Below are positions 44,830 through 53,465 of a stretch of DNA of 64,000 nt, one piece after another (positions within the stretch are counted from its first letter, which is position 1; every line of letters starts with the position of its first letter). Both the position numbers and the translations under genes were made by a program. The stretch lies in contig NZ_SJSL01000001.1 in the NCBI RefSeq assembly GCF_004331695.1, positions 1,550,001-1,614,000 of the forward strand, given 5' to 3'. The notes below the pieces were generated by a model. It did not search any database, was not told the origin of the DNA, and saw only the letters and a list, made by a program, of their open reading frames with translations. The stretch comes from Pedobacter psychroterrae. GTDB lineage: Bacteria; Bacteroidota; Bacteroidia; Sphingobacteriales; Sphingobacteriaceae.

Positions 44830-46239
44830 TTAATAGCCGGGATTAGGAACCAGATTAGGGTTAATGATCAATTCAGAGGCAGGGATCGGCCAGCGTACCC
44901 AGTTTGCATTGGTATAGCCGGTCACGGCCGCATACCTGCCAGTTCGGATCAGGTCATAGTACCGCTTTCCTTCGTATACCAGTTCAGATAACCTTTCCTT
45001 TTCTATGGCCAGCCGTACCTCATCTTGTGTCGCTGCACTGGTATTGCCTACATTAGCCCGGCTGCGGATCTGGTTGAGCAAAGGAATTGCCTCACCTGTT
45101 TTCCCGCTTTCGTTAAGTGCTTCGGCCCTGAAGAGGACAATCTCTGCCAGGCGGTATACAATGCGGTTGGCATCCTGCTGCAGCACATTGTTGGCCACTG
45201 TTCCGGGATACTTTGCAATATAGGTCTGGTTTGGATCACGGTACGGGGCAGGTACAGGGCCTGAGTTTTTAAAGGTGCCGGCCCTGCGAAGGTCGTTTGC
45301 AGGTAATGCATTCAGCACTGCTACCGATGGCTGAAAGCGCCAGTTGCCCGCTGTATATGCCGCACCCAGCGGTAGAAACAGATCGGTCAGCGGATTGCTG
45401 TTTCCTTCCTGGTAAGTGTAATTGTACTGAATTTCAAAGATGGATTCAGTCGTGTTTTTGGAAGCAAAGATGCTGGCGTAATTGTTACCTGCCACGAGGC
45501 TATAATTGGCAGGGCTGATGATGACCAGCCTGGCCATTTCAGCCGCATCATCATATTTCTTTTGCCACAGGTAAAGGTCAGCCAGCATACTTCTTATGGC
45601 AGCTTTGGTAGCTCTTCCCTTGTTCTCCAGTGTACTGCCAAAAGGCAGATCAGGCACCCTGTCCAGCGCCGCTTTAAGGTCCGTTTCCACTTGGATAAAC
45701 AGCGCCTGTCTGTTGCTCAGCGAAGGATAGAGATTGTCCGTCCCACCTTCAAAAGGTTCCAATACCAAGGGTGCGTTTTCAAATGTCCTTGCCAGGTAGA
45801 AATACACCATCCCCCTTAAAAAATACGCCTCTCCCAAAATACGCTCTTTGCGTGCATTCAAGGCCGGGTCTGACATTCCAGGTACATATTTAAGGACGTT
45901 ATTTATTCTGTTCATTGCCGAATAGAGAAAGTTCCATGTGGCATAACCGTTTGCTGAGCCTACATTTCCGGTGGTAATTTCGAGTTCCGTAGCGAATGAA
46001 CGGTCTGTACTGGCAAATACATCCGTACGGCCGTCGCCCCACATTACATAAGCATTTGCATTGCCCTGCATGGCATCATAGCAGCCTATGATTGCATTGT
46101 CTGCATCGGATGCAGTTTTAAAGAAGTTGCTTCCGGTAATTAGACTTTCGGGTACTTGCTCCGTTACCTTTTCACAGGCAAACAAGGAGAGGGCAACTGT
46201 ATATAGTACTATTAATTTTAAGTTCTTCATCTTCATCAT
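44830..46239 (-). CDS. SusD/RagB family glycan-binding lipoprotein
   Basis: A 469-residue lipoprotein (lipobox LFAC, Cys22). It has the SusD plan: N-terminal NFFKTASDADNAIIGCYDAMQ, TPR-like helices (AYFLRGMVYFYLARTFENAPLV, KAAIRSMLADLYLWQKKYDDAAE) and the C-terminal RLAEIVLFRAEALNESGKTGEAIPLLNQIR region with LIRTGRYA. It caps the SusC channel and delivers oligosaccharide. It starts three bases after susC. Confidence 0.95.
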   Translation of the reverse strand: MMKMKNLKLIVLYTVALSLFACEKVTEQVPESLITGSNFFKTASDADNAIIGCYDAMQGNANAYVMWGDGRTDVFASTDRSFATELEITTGNVGSANGYATWNFLYSAMNRINNVLKYVPGMSDPALNARKERILGEAYFLRGMVYFYLARTFENAPLVLEPFEGGTDNLYPSLSNRQALFIQVETDLKAALDRVPDLPFGSTLENKGRATKAAIRSMLADLYLWQKKYDDAAEMARLVIISPANYSLVAGNNYASIFASKNTTESIFEIQYNYTYQEGNSNPLTDLFLPLGAAYTAGNWRFQPSVAVLNALPANDLRRAGTFKNSGPVPAPYRDPNQTYIAKYPGTVANNVLQQDANRIVYRLAEIVLFRAEALNESGKTGEAIPLLNQIRSRANVGNTSAATQDEVRLAIEKERLSELVYEGKRYYDLIRTGRYAAVTGYTNANWVRWPIPASELIINPNLVPNPGY

Positions 46240-46242
46240 TTT

Positions 46243-49200
46243 TTAAAATCCAACGCTTAAACCAAATATGAACGATCTGTACTGAGGGTAGGTGCCCTGG
46301 TCGAGACCTATGTCTGTTACCCCGTTTGCCATTGCACTGGCTTCCGGATCATAGCCTGTATAGTTGGTGATGGTAAACAGGTTTTGCGCCGTAGCATAGA
46401 TCCTGCAGTTTTTAACAGGAGTGCGGCTTAGCGCCGTATTAGGAAGTTTGTATCCAAGTGTTGCGGTCTTGATGCGGAAGTAAGAGCCATCTTCCAGCCA
46501 GCGGTTGGAGAAGCGCCTGTTGCCCGCAGGATCGGCAGCATTAGCTCTAGGGATATCTGTAACATCACCTTCATTTCTCCATCTTCTCAGATTGCTGTAA
46601 TTACCGCTAAAACGCTGGTCTGACTCTGTGGTATAACGGGTTCCATTTACGATATCATTTCCATAAACAAAGGTTGCCAGTACATTCAGGTCAAAATTCT
46701 GATAGGTAAAATTGTTGCTCAGACCTCCTGTAAATTTAGGGAGTGCCCTGCCTATGATCATCCTGTCGAGGTTATCAATGGTATTATTGCCATTGGCATC
46801 TGTAATGATCAGGTCGCCTCCTCTATAAACATAGTTGGTTGTTCCAATACTGGTAGAAGTAAGGCCTGTGCTGTTGTCTGTGGTGTACTGATAGACGCCG
46901 TTTGACTGCCATCCGTAGAAGCTTCCGATCGGTTCACCTACTCTCAACACCGAATAGGATACCAGCGAGCCTGTCAGCCCTGCCCCTTTACTGAGGATGA
47001 TTTCTGTAGCGCCCGAGTTGAGGGCCACCACCTTATTCTTGTTAAATGAAACGTTAAAATTGGTGCTCCAGCTAAATTTCTGGTTTTCAATGTTACGGGT
47101 ATCTAAGTTAAACTCCAGTCCCCTGTTTTCCGTTGCGCCTACATTCTGTAGTACAGAACCAAATCCTGTAGTACCCGGCAGCGGAACGTTTAACAGCAGA
47201 TTAGACGTTTTTTTAACATAGGCATCCACATTCAGTGCAATCCGCGAATTCAGTATAGAGACATCCATCCCGATGTTGTACTGGTCTGTGGTCTCCCAGG
47301 TAAGGTCCTGATTAGGCAATATACCCAGACTGATACCGCTCTGTCCGATATATCTTGTGCCGGTATTGTACTGGCCCTGTGCTACATAGTCGCCTATATC
47401 CTGGTTTCCTGTGCGGCCTACGCTACCTCTCAGTTTTAAATCATTGATCAGGGACGATTTGTTCCAGAAGCCTTCGTTGGTAATGCGCCAGGCAGCAGAG
47501 ATTGCAGGGAACATTGCATATTTTTTGTTCGCCCCAAACCTTGACGAGCCGTCACGCCTCACTGTTCCCTCCAGCAGGTACTTGTCAGCAAAGGAGTACC
47601 CGATCCTGGCAAAAGCTGAAGAAAGCCCGTTGGCGGATACCGATGAGGAAACGCTACCCGCTATAGAAGCCGCATTCAGCGTATAAATATTGTTGGTAGC
47701 ATATTGTGATCCTGACTCGTTCATCGCAAAAGAGCGTCTTTTTTGCTGACTGTAACCTACTAATCCAGTCAGTAAGTGTTTCCCCAATGCCTTGGTATAG
47801 ACCAATGTATTCTCGTTGATCCAGCCATTTACGTCAGAAGAGAAAGCCACACCCGAAGAAGTACCGTTGCGCATGGCGTCTGAAGGCTCAAAGAACGTAT
47901 CCAGTACACCGGCATAGTTTAATCCAAAGGTAGCCCTTAACTTTAGGTCCGGCAAAATGTTGTATTCTCCGTATACATTGCCTACCAAAGAAGCTACCTC
48001 ATTCTCATACTTTACCCTCTGGGCATAGATCACGGGATTGATAAAGCCAGAGACATCGTCGTTATACAAGGTGCCGTCAGCATTATACAAGGGCATGGAA
48101 GGAGATTTTTTTAAACCCACCTGGATGAGTGATAATCCCCCGTCATCCGTAGAAGCCCTTTTATTGATGTATTTGGTAATGGAGATGTTCGAACCGAACT
48201 TAAATTTATCAGTGGCATCATAGTCCATATTGAACCTGCCATTTCCTCTTTTATAGCTGGAATTGATGATGATGCCTTCCTGATCAAAGTAATTTCCGCT
48301 CAGAGAAAAACGAAGTTTATTCTCGCCGCCCCTTATGGCCAGTTCATAGTTTGAAATAGGAGCCGCTCTTAGGATTTCGTCCTGCCAGTCGGTATCCGCG
48401 AGCCTCCCGAGCGTATCCGGCAATATAAAGCCATACAAAGCAGTAGTTCCATAATTCAGGGCATTGGCCCTTCCTTCCTGGATTAGCTCCAGCGATTGCG
48501 AGCTGTTCAGCATTTTAATCCTGGTGTTTTTGTTGTCCTGTTGAGTACCTGTATAGTAATTCAAACTATAGGTGGTTCCGCCTTTTTTACCTCTCTTGGT
48601 AGTGATCAGCACGACGCCATTTGCAGCTCTCGAACCATAAATCGCCAGTGCGCCTGCATCTTTCAATACCTCCATAGACTCTATGTCGTCGGCATTGATG
48701 GCCGAAAGGGCAGATGGGGGAGTACCACCGCGGCTATTATATCCGGTCAGGGAACCCGATTCAACCGGAACACCATCTACAATATACAATGGATCGTTGC
48801 CTGCATTGATGGAAGTAGTACCTCTGATCCTGAGGGTTACTGCACTTCCTGGTGCTCCCGAGTTTTGCACTACCTGCACGCCCGAAGCCCTTCCCTGAAT
48901 CAGCGACTGAGGGGTAGCTACCGGAAGGTTTACGATTTCTTCACCTCTTATAGAGGATACTGCCGAAAGCAGGTCCTTTTTCTTCTGTGTACCATAGCCC
49001 ACTACTACCACCTGGTTCAGTTCCTTACGGTTCTCTTCCAGTTTCACGTTGATAGTGCTTTGGTTATTTACTTCAATTTCCTGGTTGAGGTAGCCGATGT
49101 ACGAAAATACCAATACGCCATCCTGGGGAACATTCAATATATAAGTGCCATCCTTATCGGTGGTGGTACCGATGGTACTACCTTTTAGCTGGATACTGAC

Positions 49201-49647
49201 ACCTGTCATGGCCAAATTAGCCGCATCCGTCACCCGTCCTTTTACCACGATGTCTTTTCGCGCTTTCTGGTCAGACACGATGACTACCAGTCCGTCGCCA
49301 AACAGGCGGTAGTTTAGTCCGGTATCTTTCAGTACCATTTTAAGCACCTCCAATACAGGGGTATTGTCTACATTTATGGAGACTTTATTGTTTAGCCCTT
49401 CAAATTCCTCACTGTAAAGCAGACGGATATTTCCCTTCTCTTCCAGCATAGAAAAAGCGCGCTTTATCCTGATTTCCTTGGCGTCGATGCTCACATTATT
49501 TTGCGAGTATCCGTTTGCGGAAACCTTGATGCATAAAACTAATGTTAAGATAATGGTCCAATTAAGCATTAAAAGGAGTTTGGTTGAGAAAACATTAGAC
49601 AAAAAATACCTTAAGAAAACGCTGTTGCATAGTTCCTTATATTTCAT
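46243..49647 (-). CDS. SusC/RagA TonB-dependent transporter with STN signalling domain
   Basis: An 1134-residue outer membrane protein. After a long N-terminal signal comes an STN domain (about 50-115, NVSIDAKEIRIKRAFSMLEE), a carboxypeptidase-like domain (about 131-210, KGRVTDAANLAMTGVSIQLKG), the plug (NQVVVVGYGTQKKKDLLSAV, VVQNSGAPGSAVTLRIRGT, DPLYIVDGVP) and a beta barrel ending FIFGLSVGF. The STN domain means it also signals to the FecR anti-sigma factor encoded upstream. It imports oligosaccharides with SusD using TonB energy. Confidence 0.96.
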   Translation of the reverse strand: MKYKELCNSVFLRYFLSNVFSTKLLLMLNWTIILTLVLCIKVSANGYSQNNVSIDAKEIRIKRAFSMLEEKGNIRLLYSEEFEGLNNKVSINVDNTPVLEVLKMVLKDTGLNYRLFGDGLVVIVSDQKARKDIVVKGRVTDAANLAMTGVSIQLKGSTIGTTTDKDGTYILNVPQDGVLVFSYIGYLNQEIEVNNQSTINVKLEENRKELNQVVVVGYGTQKKKDLLSAVSSIRGEEIVNLPVATPQSLIQGRASGVQVVQNSGAPGSAVTLRIRGTTSINAGNDPLYIVDGVPVESGSLTGYNSRGGTPPSALSAINADDIESMEVLKDAGALAIYGSRAANGVVLITTKRGKKGGTTYSLNYYTGTQQDNKNTRIKMLNSSQSLELIQEGRANALNYGTTALYGFILPDTLGRLADTDWQDEILRAAPISNYELAIRGGENKLRFSLSGNYFDQEGIIINSSYKRGNGRFNMDYDATDKFKFGSNISITKYINKRASTDDGGLSLIQVGLKKSPSMPLYNADGTLYNDDVSGFINPVIYAQRVKYENEVASLVGNVYGEYNILPDLKLRATFGLNYAGVLDTFFEPSDAMRNGTSSGVAFSSDVNGWINENTLVYTKALGKHLLTGLVGYSQQKRRSFAMNESGSQYATNNIYTLNAASIAGSVSSSVSANGLSSAFARIGYSFADKYLLEGTVRRDGSSRFGANKKYAMFPAISAAWRITNEGFWNKSSLINDLKLRGSVGRTGNQDIGDYVAQGQYNTGTRYIGQSGISLGILPNQDLTWETTDQYNIGMDVSILNSRIALNVDAYVKKTSNLLLNVPLPGTTGFGSVLQNVGATENRGLEFNLDTRNIENQKFSWSTNFNVSFNKNKVVALNSGATEIILSKGAGLTGSLVSYSVLRVGEPIGSFYGWQSNGVYQYTTDNSTGLTSTSIGTTNYVYRGGDLIITDANGNNTIDNLDRMIIGRALPKFTGGLSNNFTYQNFDLNVLATFVYGNDIVNGTRYTTESDQRFSGNYSNLRRWRNEGDVTDIPRANAADPAGNRRFSNRWLEDGSYFRIKTATLGYKLPNTALSRTPVKNCRIYATAQNLFTITNYTGYDPEASAMANGVTDIGLDQGTYPQYRSFIFGLSVGF

Positions 49648-49710
49648 AATTTTGTGGTTACAAGTTAATAAATCTGAAAAAGTAGCATAGCTACTGCGGA
49701 TGATTTCATA

Positions 49711-49738
49711 ATCGGGGGGTGTTGTCGCACCACCCGAT
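49711..49738 (-). promoter_or_regulatory. Hairpin between fecR and susC
   Basis: Arms 49711-49721 (ATCGGGGGGTG) and 49728-49738 pair with one mismatch. It starts 8 bases after the fecR stop and ends 64 bases before the susC ATG. On the coding strand no T-run follows, so it may mark RNA processing or attenuation between the low-level regulator and the highly expressed transporter rather than a full terminator. Confidence 0.5.
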
Positions 49739-49745
49739 TTGTTTT

Positions 49746-50846
49746 TTAGTAAATCTCTATGTCATGGTTCTGGATTTTGAAGTTAAAGTGTTTGGTTAAT
49801 TGCATTGCCTGCAGGGCCTGGAGGATGGTTTCTTTAGAAAACGCGCCCGTATAGCGGTAGTCTTTTATTTTAGGGTCTCTGATGTTGATCTTCACATTGT
49901 ACCAGCGGTCCAGCTTTGGGGCCAGTTCTTCCATCGATTCATTTTTAAACACCAGGTAGTTTTCTTTCCAGGATGTTTCTGTCAGGTATTCTTTGTTGGC
50001 CACAATTACAGGCGCCACGTATTCTATGATTATTTTAGCGCCTTTTACGCTGGAAGGATCTTGTTTAGTAGGGTTGTCTTGTTCGTTGAGAATGAATTTC
50101 TCTGATGGTTTTAAGACGATCTTTTCGTTTGGCCTGTTGTTTACAGAAAGCTCTACCGAACCCCTGATCAGGGTAGTTTCCGTACGCTCATCATTTTCAT
50201 AAGCCCGCACATTAAAGGATGTGCCCAATACCTTGATAGATATTTTCTCTGTTTTGATGATAAAAGGGTGCTCTTTGTCGTGTTTTACGTCGAAAAAAGC
50301 CTCCCCACTGAGCGTGACCACCCTTTGGTCTCTGTTGACCATGGCCTTATCGTAAGATAGTTTGCTCTCAGAATTAAGCCAAATATTCGTTCCATCGGGC
50401 AATGTGATATTTTTCCGGATGCCTTTGCCCGATATAATCTGCGTATCCGCTACCGTTACTTCGGCTGTTTTTGGATAGTAAAATAACACAACTGTTACCA
50501 AAGCCAGAAACAAGGTACACGTATAAAGTACCCTGGATATACTCCATTTGCTTCGCGGTTCTTCTTCATTGTCAATGGCCATTTCAATTTCCATTGCATT
50601 CATATTCTGAGTTTGTCTTTCCTTGTCAAAATTGAACAGCGATTTATGTTTCAGCAGATGCTTTTCGTAAAGCTCATTTACGTTTGTATCCTCTGCCGGA
50701 TTGGCCCATATTTGCTTAAAGATTTCTTCGTAGTAGACCGCATCAGGGTAATGAGCCATCAGCTCTCCGAGTTCTATTAACTCAAGTTCTGAAATTTCTC
50801 CTGCCATTTTACAGCCCAATAGCTCTATGATGCGATGATCATTCAT
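49746..50846 (-). CDS. FecR-type anti-sigma factor
   Basis: A 366-residue protein. The cytoplasmic N-terminal part (1-98) would hold the ECF sigma factor, one membrane helix lies at about 105-125 (VLYTCTLFLALVTVVLFYY), and the periplasmic FecR domain follows (ISGKGIRKNITLPDGTNIWLNSESKLSY, VVTLSGEAFFDVKHDKEHPFIIKT) with a C-terminal DUF4974-like part (LAPKLDRWYNVKINI). It would receive the signal from the SusC STN domain. Confidence 0.93.
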   Translation of the reverse strand: MNDHRIIELLGCKMAGEISELELIELGELMAHYPDAVYYEEIFKQIWANPAEDTNVNELYEKHLLKHKSLFNFDKERQTQNMNAMEIEMAIDNEEEPRSKWSISRVLYTCTLFLALVTVVLFYYPKTAEVTVADTQIISGKGIRKNITLPDGTNIWLNSESKLSYDKAMVNRDQRVVTLSGEAFFDVKHDKEHPFIIKTEKISIKVLGTSFNVRAYENDERTETTLIRGSVELSVNNRPNEKIVLKPSEKFILNEQDNPTKQDPSSVKGAKIIIEYVAPVIVANKEYLTETSWKENYLVFKNESMEELAPKLDRWYNVKINIRDPKIKDYRYTGAFSKETILQALQAMQLTKHFNFKIQNHDIEIY

Positions 50847-50960
50847 ACTCGCGTGGTCTTATTATATCTGGTTATATGTGTAAGACAATATTTTTTAAGA
50901 AACTCCCTAGTGGAGGTGAAAAAAAATTAGTGACTGTCTGCTTTCTATCTGCGTACTTCT

Positions 50961-51018
50961 CTGAGCCGGACATCGTTGGGAGCTGAGCCGGAGGTGGCCC
51001 GGACCTCGTCTGGACCTC
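50961..51018. repeat. GC-rich direct repeats between sigma and fecR genes
   Basis: CTGAGCCGGA occurs at 50961-50970 and 50983-50992 (period 22). GGACCTC occurs at 51001-51007 and 51012-51018 (period 11). They lie in a 242-base gap that is otherwise AT-rich and carries no gene. Possible operator for the fecR promoter or an RNA structure. Confidence 0.45.
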
Positions 51019-51088
51019 AAAGGGTACCAGATCAAGCACAAATCAAATTTGGTAAGGCAATTTTAGGAATAGACAACAAATCGGCTTC

Positions 51089-51646
51089 TTAAGCCAAATT
51101 AAACTCATCTTTCAGGATGACCATCAGCTTCTTGATGGAAGCAACCAAATGTGCATCTACCGTCTTGACTGAAATGTTCAGGATCTCTGCCACTTCTTTA
51201 TAGCTAAAGCCATCCTCTTTTACCAGCTTAAACACTAGCTTGCCTTTTTCAGGAAGGGTATTGATCGTTTCTTCCAGTCGCTTCCTCAATTCGTCATTGA
51301 TCAGCAACTGCTCAGGGGTCCTGATGTTAAGGTGTACACTGACATCGAGGTCATCGAGGGAAGTAAACTTCCTGCTGCTGTCTTTCTTTACCAGATTCAG
51401 TGAAAGGTTTCGGGCGGTGATGAATGCATATGACCTGACATTCTTTACGGCTGTGAGTTCTACCCGCCTTTGCCATAAAACCAGCATTACGTCGCTGGCT
51501 GTCTCTTCAGACAGTTGTCGGGATTTTAAAAAGCAAAGAGAAAACCGGGTGAGGGGGCCGAATAATAGCGTAAAAAGCCTTCTGTACGAAGTCTCGCAAT
51601 TGCGTTTAGCCATGCTATCTATCAATATGGCAATCTCGTCGTACAT
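51089..51646 (-). CDS. ECF-type RNA polymerase sigma factor
   Basis: A 185-residue sigma-70 family factor of the Bacteroidota ECF group. Region 2 is YRRLFTLLFGPLTRFSLCFLKSRQLSEETASDVMLVLWQ; region 4 is LPEKGKLVFKLVKEDGFSYKEVAEILNISVKTVDAHLVASI with a clear helix-turn-helix. It is followed by fecR and susC with an STN domain, so it should activate the transport locus when the glycan binds. Confidence 0.95.
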   Translation of the reverse strand: MYDEIAILIDSMAKRNCETSYRRLFTLLFGPLTRFSLCFLKSRQLSEETASDVMLVLWQRRVELTAVKNVRSYAFITARNLSLNLVKKDSSRKFTSLDDLDVSVHLNIRTPEQLLINDELRKRLEETINTLPEKGKLVFKLVKEDGFSYKEVAEILNISVKTVDAHLVASIKKLMVILKDEFNLA

Positions 51647-51649
51647 GGT

Positions 51650-51678
51650 GTTTGGTTATAGTTGGTTAACCAAACTTA
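51650..51678 (-). promoter_or_regulatory. Sigma gene promoter with inverted repeat
   Basis: On the minus strand TAAGTTTG (51678-51671) is an exact -7 box 24 bases before the ATG. GTTTGGTTA at 51650-51658 is repeated inverted at 51667-51675, and TTGGTTAACCAA (51662-51673) is a 12-bp perfect palindrome. The repeats overlap the -7 box and the leader, so they could be an operator or a leader hairpin near the start codon. Confidence 0.5.
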
Positions 51679-51697
51679 ATTAAATACTTTATTAATT

Positions 51698-51737
51698 AAA
51701 AAAAAGAGCGATAGAATTTTCTACCGCTCTTTTTTTT
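51698..51737 (-). terminator. Terminator of the xylose operon
   Basis: GAGCG plus TAG (51706-51714, one mismatch) pairs with CTA plus CGCTC (51721-51729), with an A-run on the left that is a T-run on the minus strand. It lies 14 bases after the symporter stop. Confidence 0.8.
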
Positions 51738-51751
51738 GTTATGATAATTGA

Positions 51752-53440
51752 TTACCAATAGATGGTGTAAAGGGCGACAATTAATCCGCAAACTATAATA
51801 GCTCCTATTGCAAAGCCTTTACTGGTTTTAAACATGCCGCTGTCTATATCCAACCCTTTCGCAACAACGCCACGTCTAGTCTCGAATATACTGATCAGGT
51901 ACATCACTACCACACAGATGATAAATACAAAACCCATGCGGTCGAGGAATGGAATTTCATACAGCATAGCCCCGTCTTTTTGCGCCACCAGTTTGGAAAA
52001 GCCTGATGCGCTCAGGAACTCCAGGTTCATGATAAATGGCAGGAACTTGAAGAATACAGACAATACAAATCCACCTACAGTAGCAAATAAAGCTGCATTG
52101 GAGGTGGTCTTTTTCCAGAAAAAGCCCAGGATGAACATAGCAAAAATACCCGGAGAGAAAAATCCGGTGTATTCCTGGATGAACTGGAAGCCCCCTTTTT
52201 TGTCAATACCCAATAGCGGGGCAATAAGAATCGCAATAAGCATTGCAAAAACAACTGTATATCGTCCTATAACTACCTGTTTGTCCTCATGTGCATCTTT
52301 ATTGATCACTTTTTTATAGATATCCAGCGTAAAGATCGTGGCTATACTATTTGCTTTTCCGGCTAATGAGGCCACTACTGCCGCAGTAAGTGCAGCAAAA
52401 GACAAGCCTTTTAATCCTGCCGGAAGGAGGTTTAACAACACAGGATAGGCAGTATCAGGCGCCACTTCCCCGCCTTTGTTCATGCTGTTCTGGAAATCAC
52501 CGTAACCTTCCTTGTAAAGGACATAGGCAGCGATACCAGGCAGTACAACAATCACTGGCATCAGCAATTTTAAGAAGGACGCAAAGAGAATCCCGTTGCG
52601 TGCGGTCTTAAGGTCTGCACCCAAAGCCCGCTGCGTAATGTATTGATTACAGCCCCAGTAATTTAGGTTTACAATCCACATACCACCCACAAGGACTGTA
52701 AGCCCAGGCAGGTCGAGGTAATTTTCGTTCTCCTTCTCAAAGATCATGTGGAAATGATCGTCTGCATGTTCTGTGAGGAGGTTGAAACCGTTGAGCACCC
52801 CGCTCGATCCGAAGTGGCTGGCCACCAGATCCAGCGCAAGATAGGTGGTAGCCAGTCCGCCCAATATCAGGAAAAAGACCTGTATTACATCTGTATACCC
52901 AATTACCTTCATGCCACCCAATGTAATGATGATGGCAAAGATGGCCAGGATATACATACAGGCAGTAAGGTTGATGCCTGATATGCTGTTGATGGCCAAT
53001 GCACCCAAATAAAGTATGGAAGTAAGGTTGACCACTACATAAAGCAGCAGCCAGAATACCGCCATGATCATCGCCACCGTACCATTGTACCGCTGATGCA
53101 GGAATTGGGGCATGGTGTAGATCTTGTTTTTGAGATATACCGGAATGAAGAATACGGCTACAATAACCAATGTCACTGCCGCCATCCATTCATAGGTGGC
53201 AATGGCCAGTCCCATTTTAAATCCCGATCCGCTCATGCCTATAAACTGCTCCGCAGAAATGTTGGAAGCAATCAGTGATGCGCCTATGGCCCACCAGGTA
53301 AGAGAATCTTTAGCAAGAAAGAAATCTTTAGAGTTTTCTTTGTTTGCTTTCTTTTGGCGGTATATCCACCAGCCATAAAAAGCTACGATAAAGAAATAGA
53401 TCAGGAAAACGGCATAGTCTAAGGTGCCCAGAGTCTTCAT
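51752..53440 (-). CDS. Sodium:solute symporter (SGLT type), probable xylose transporter
   Basis: A 562-residue protein with about 14 membrane helices. The SSS/SGLT features SLIASNISAEQFIGMSGSGF, YEWMAAVTLV, NLNYWGCNQYITQRALGA and SFAALTAAVVASLAGKANS are present. Its place 25 bases after xylA in the xylB-xylA unit makes xylose or a related pentose the likely substrate, carried with sodium. Confidence 0.88.
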   Translation of the reverse strand: MKTLGTLDYAVFLIYFFIVAFYGWWIYRQKKANKENSKDFFLAKDSLTWWAIGASLIASNISAEQFIGMSGSGFKMGLAIATYEWMAAVTLVIVAVFFIPVYLKNKIYTMPQFLHQRYNGTVAMIMAVFWLLLYVVVNLTSILYLGALAINSISGINLTACMYILAIFAIIITLGGMKVIGYTDVIQVFFLILGGLATTYLALDLVASHFGSSGVLNGFNLLTEHADDHFHMIFEKENENYLDLPGLTVLVGGMWIVNLNYWGCNQYITQRALGADLKTARNGILFASFLKLLMPVIVVLPGIAAYVLYKEGYGDFQNSMNKGGEVAPDTAYPVLLNLLPAGLKGLSFAALTAAVVASLAGKANSIATIFTLDIYKKVINKDAHEDKQVVIGRYTVVFAMLIAILIAPLLGIDKKGGFQFIQEYTGFFSPGIFAMFILGFFWKKTTSNAALFATVGGFVLSVFFKFLPFIMNLEFLSASGFSKLVAQKDGAMLYEIPFLDRMGFVFIICVVVMYLISIFETRRGVVAKGLDIDSGMFKTSKGFAIGAIIVCGLIVALYTIYW

Positions 53441-53465
53441 ATAATGGTTTGTTTTTGGTTTGGCC

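Noticed and set aside
48496-49188. A 230-codon plus-strand frame inside susC
   Set aside because: Antisense shadow of a well-defined susC gene; no signal, motif or promoter supports it.
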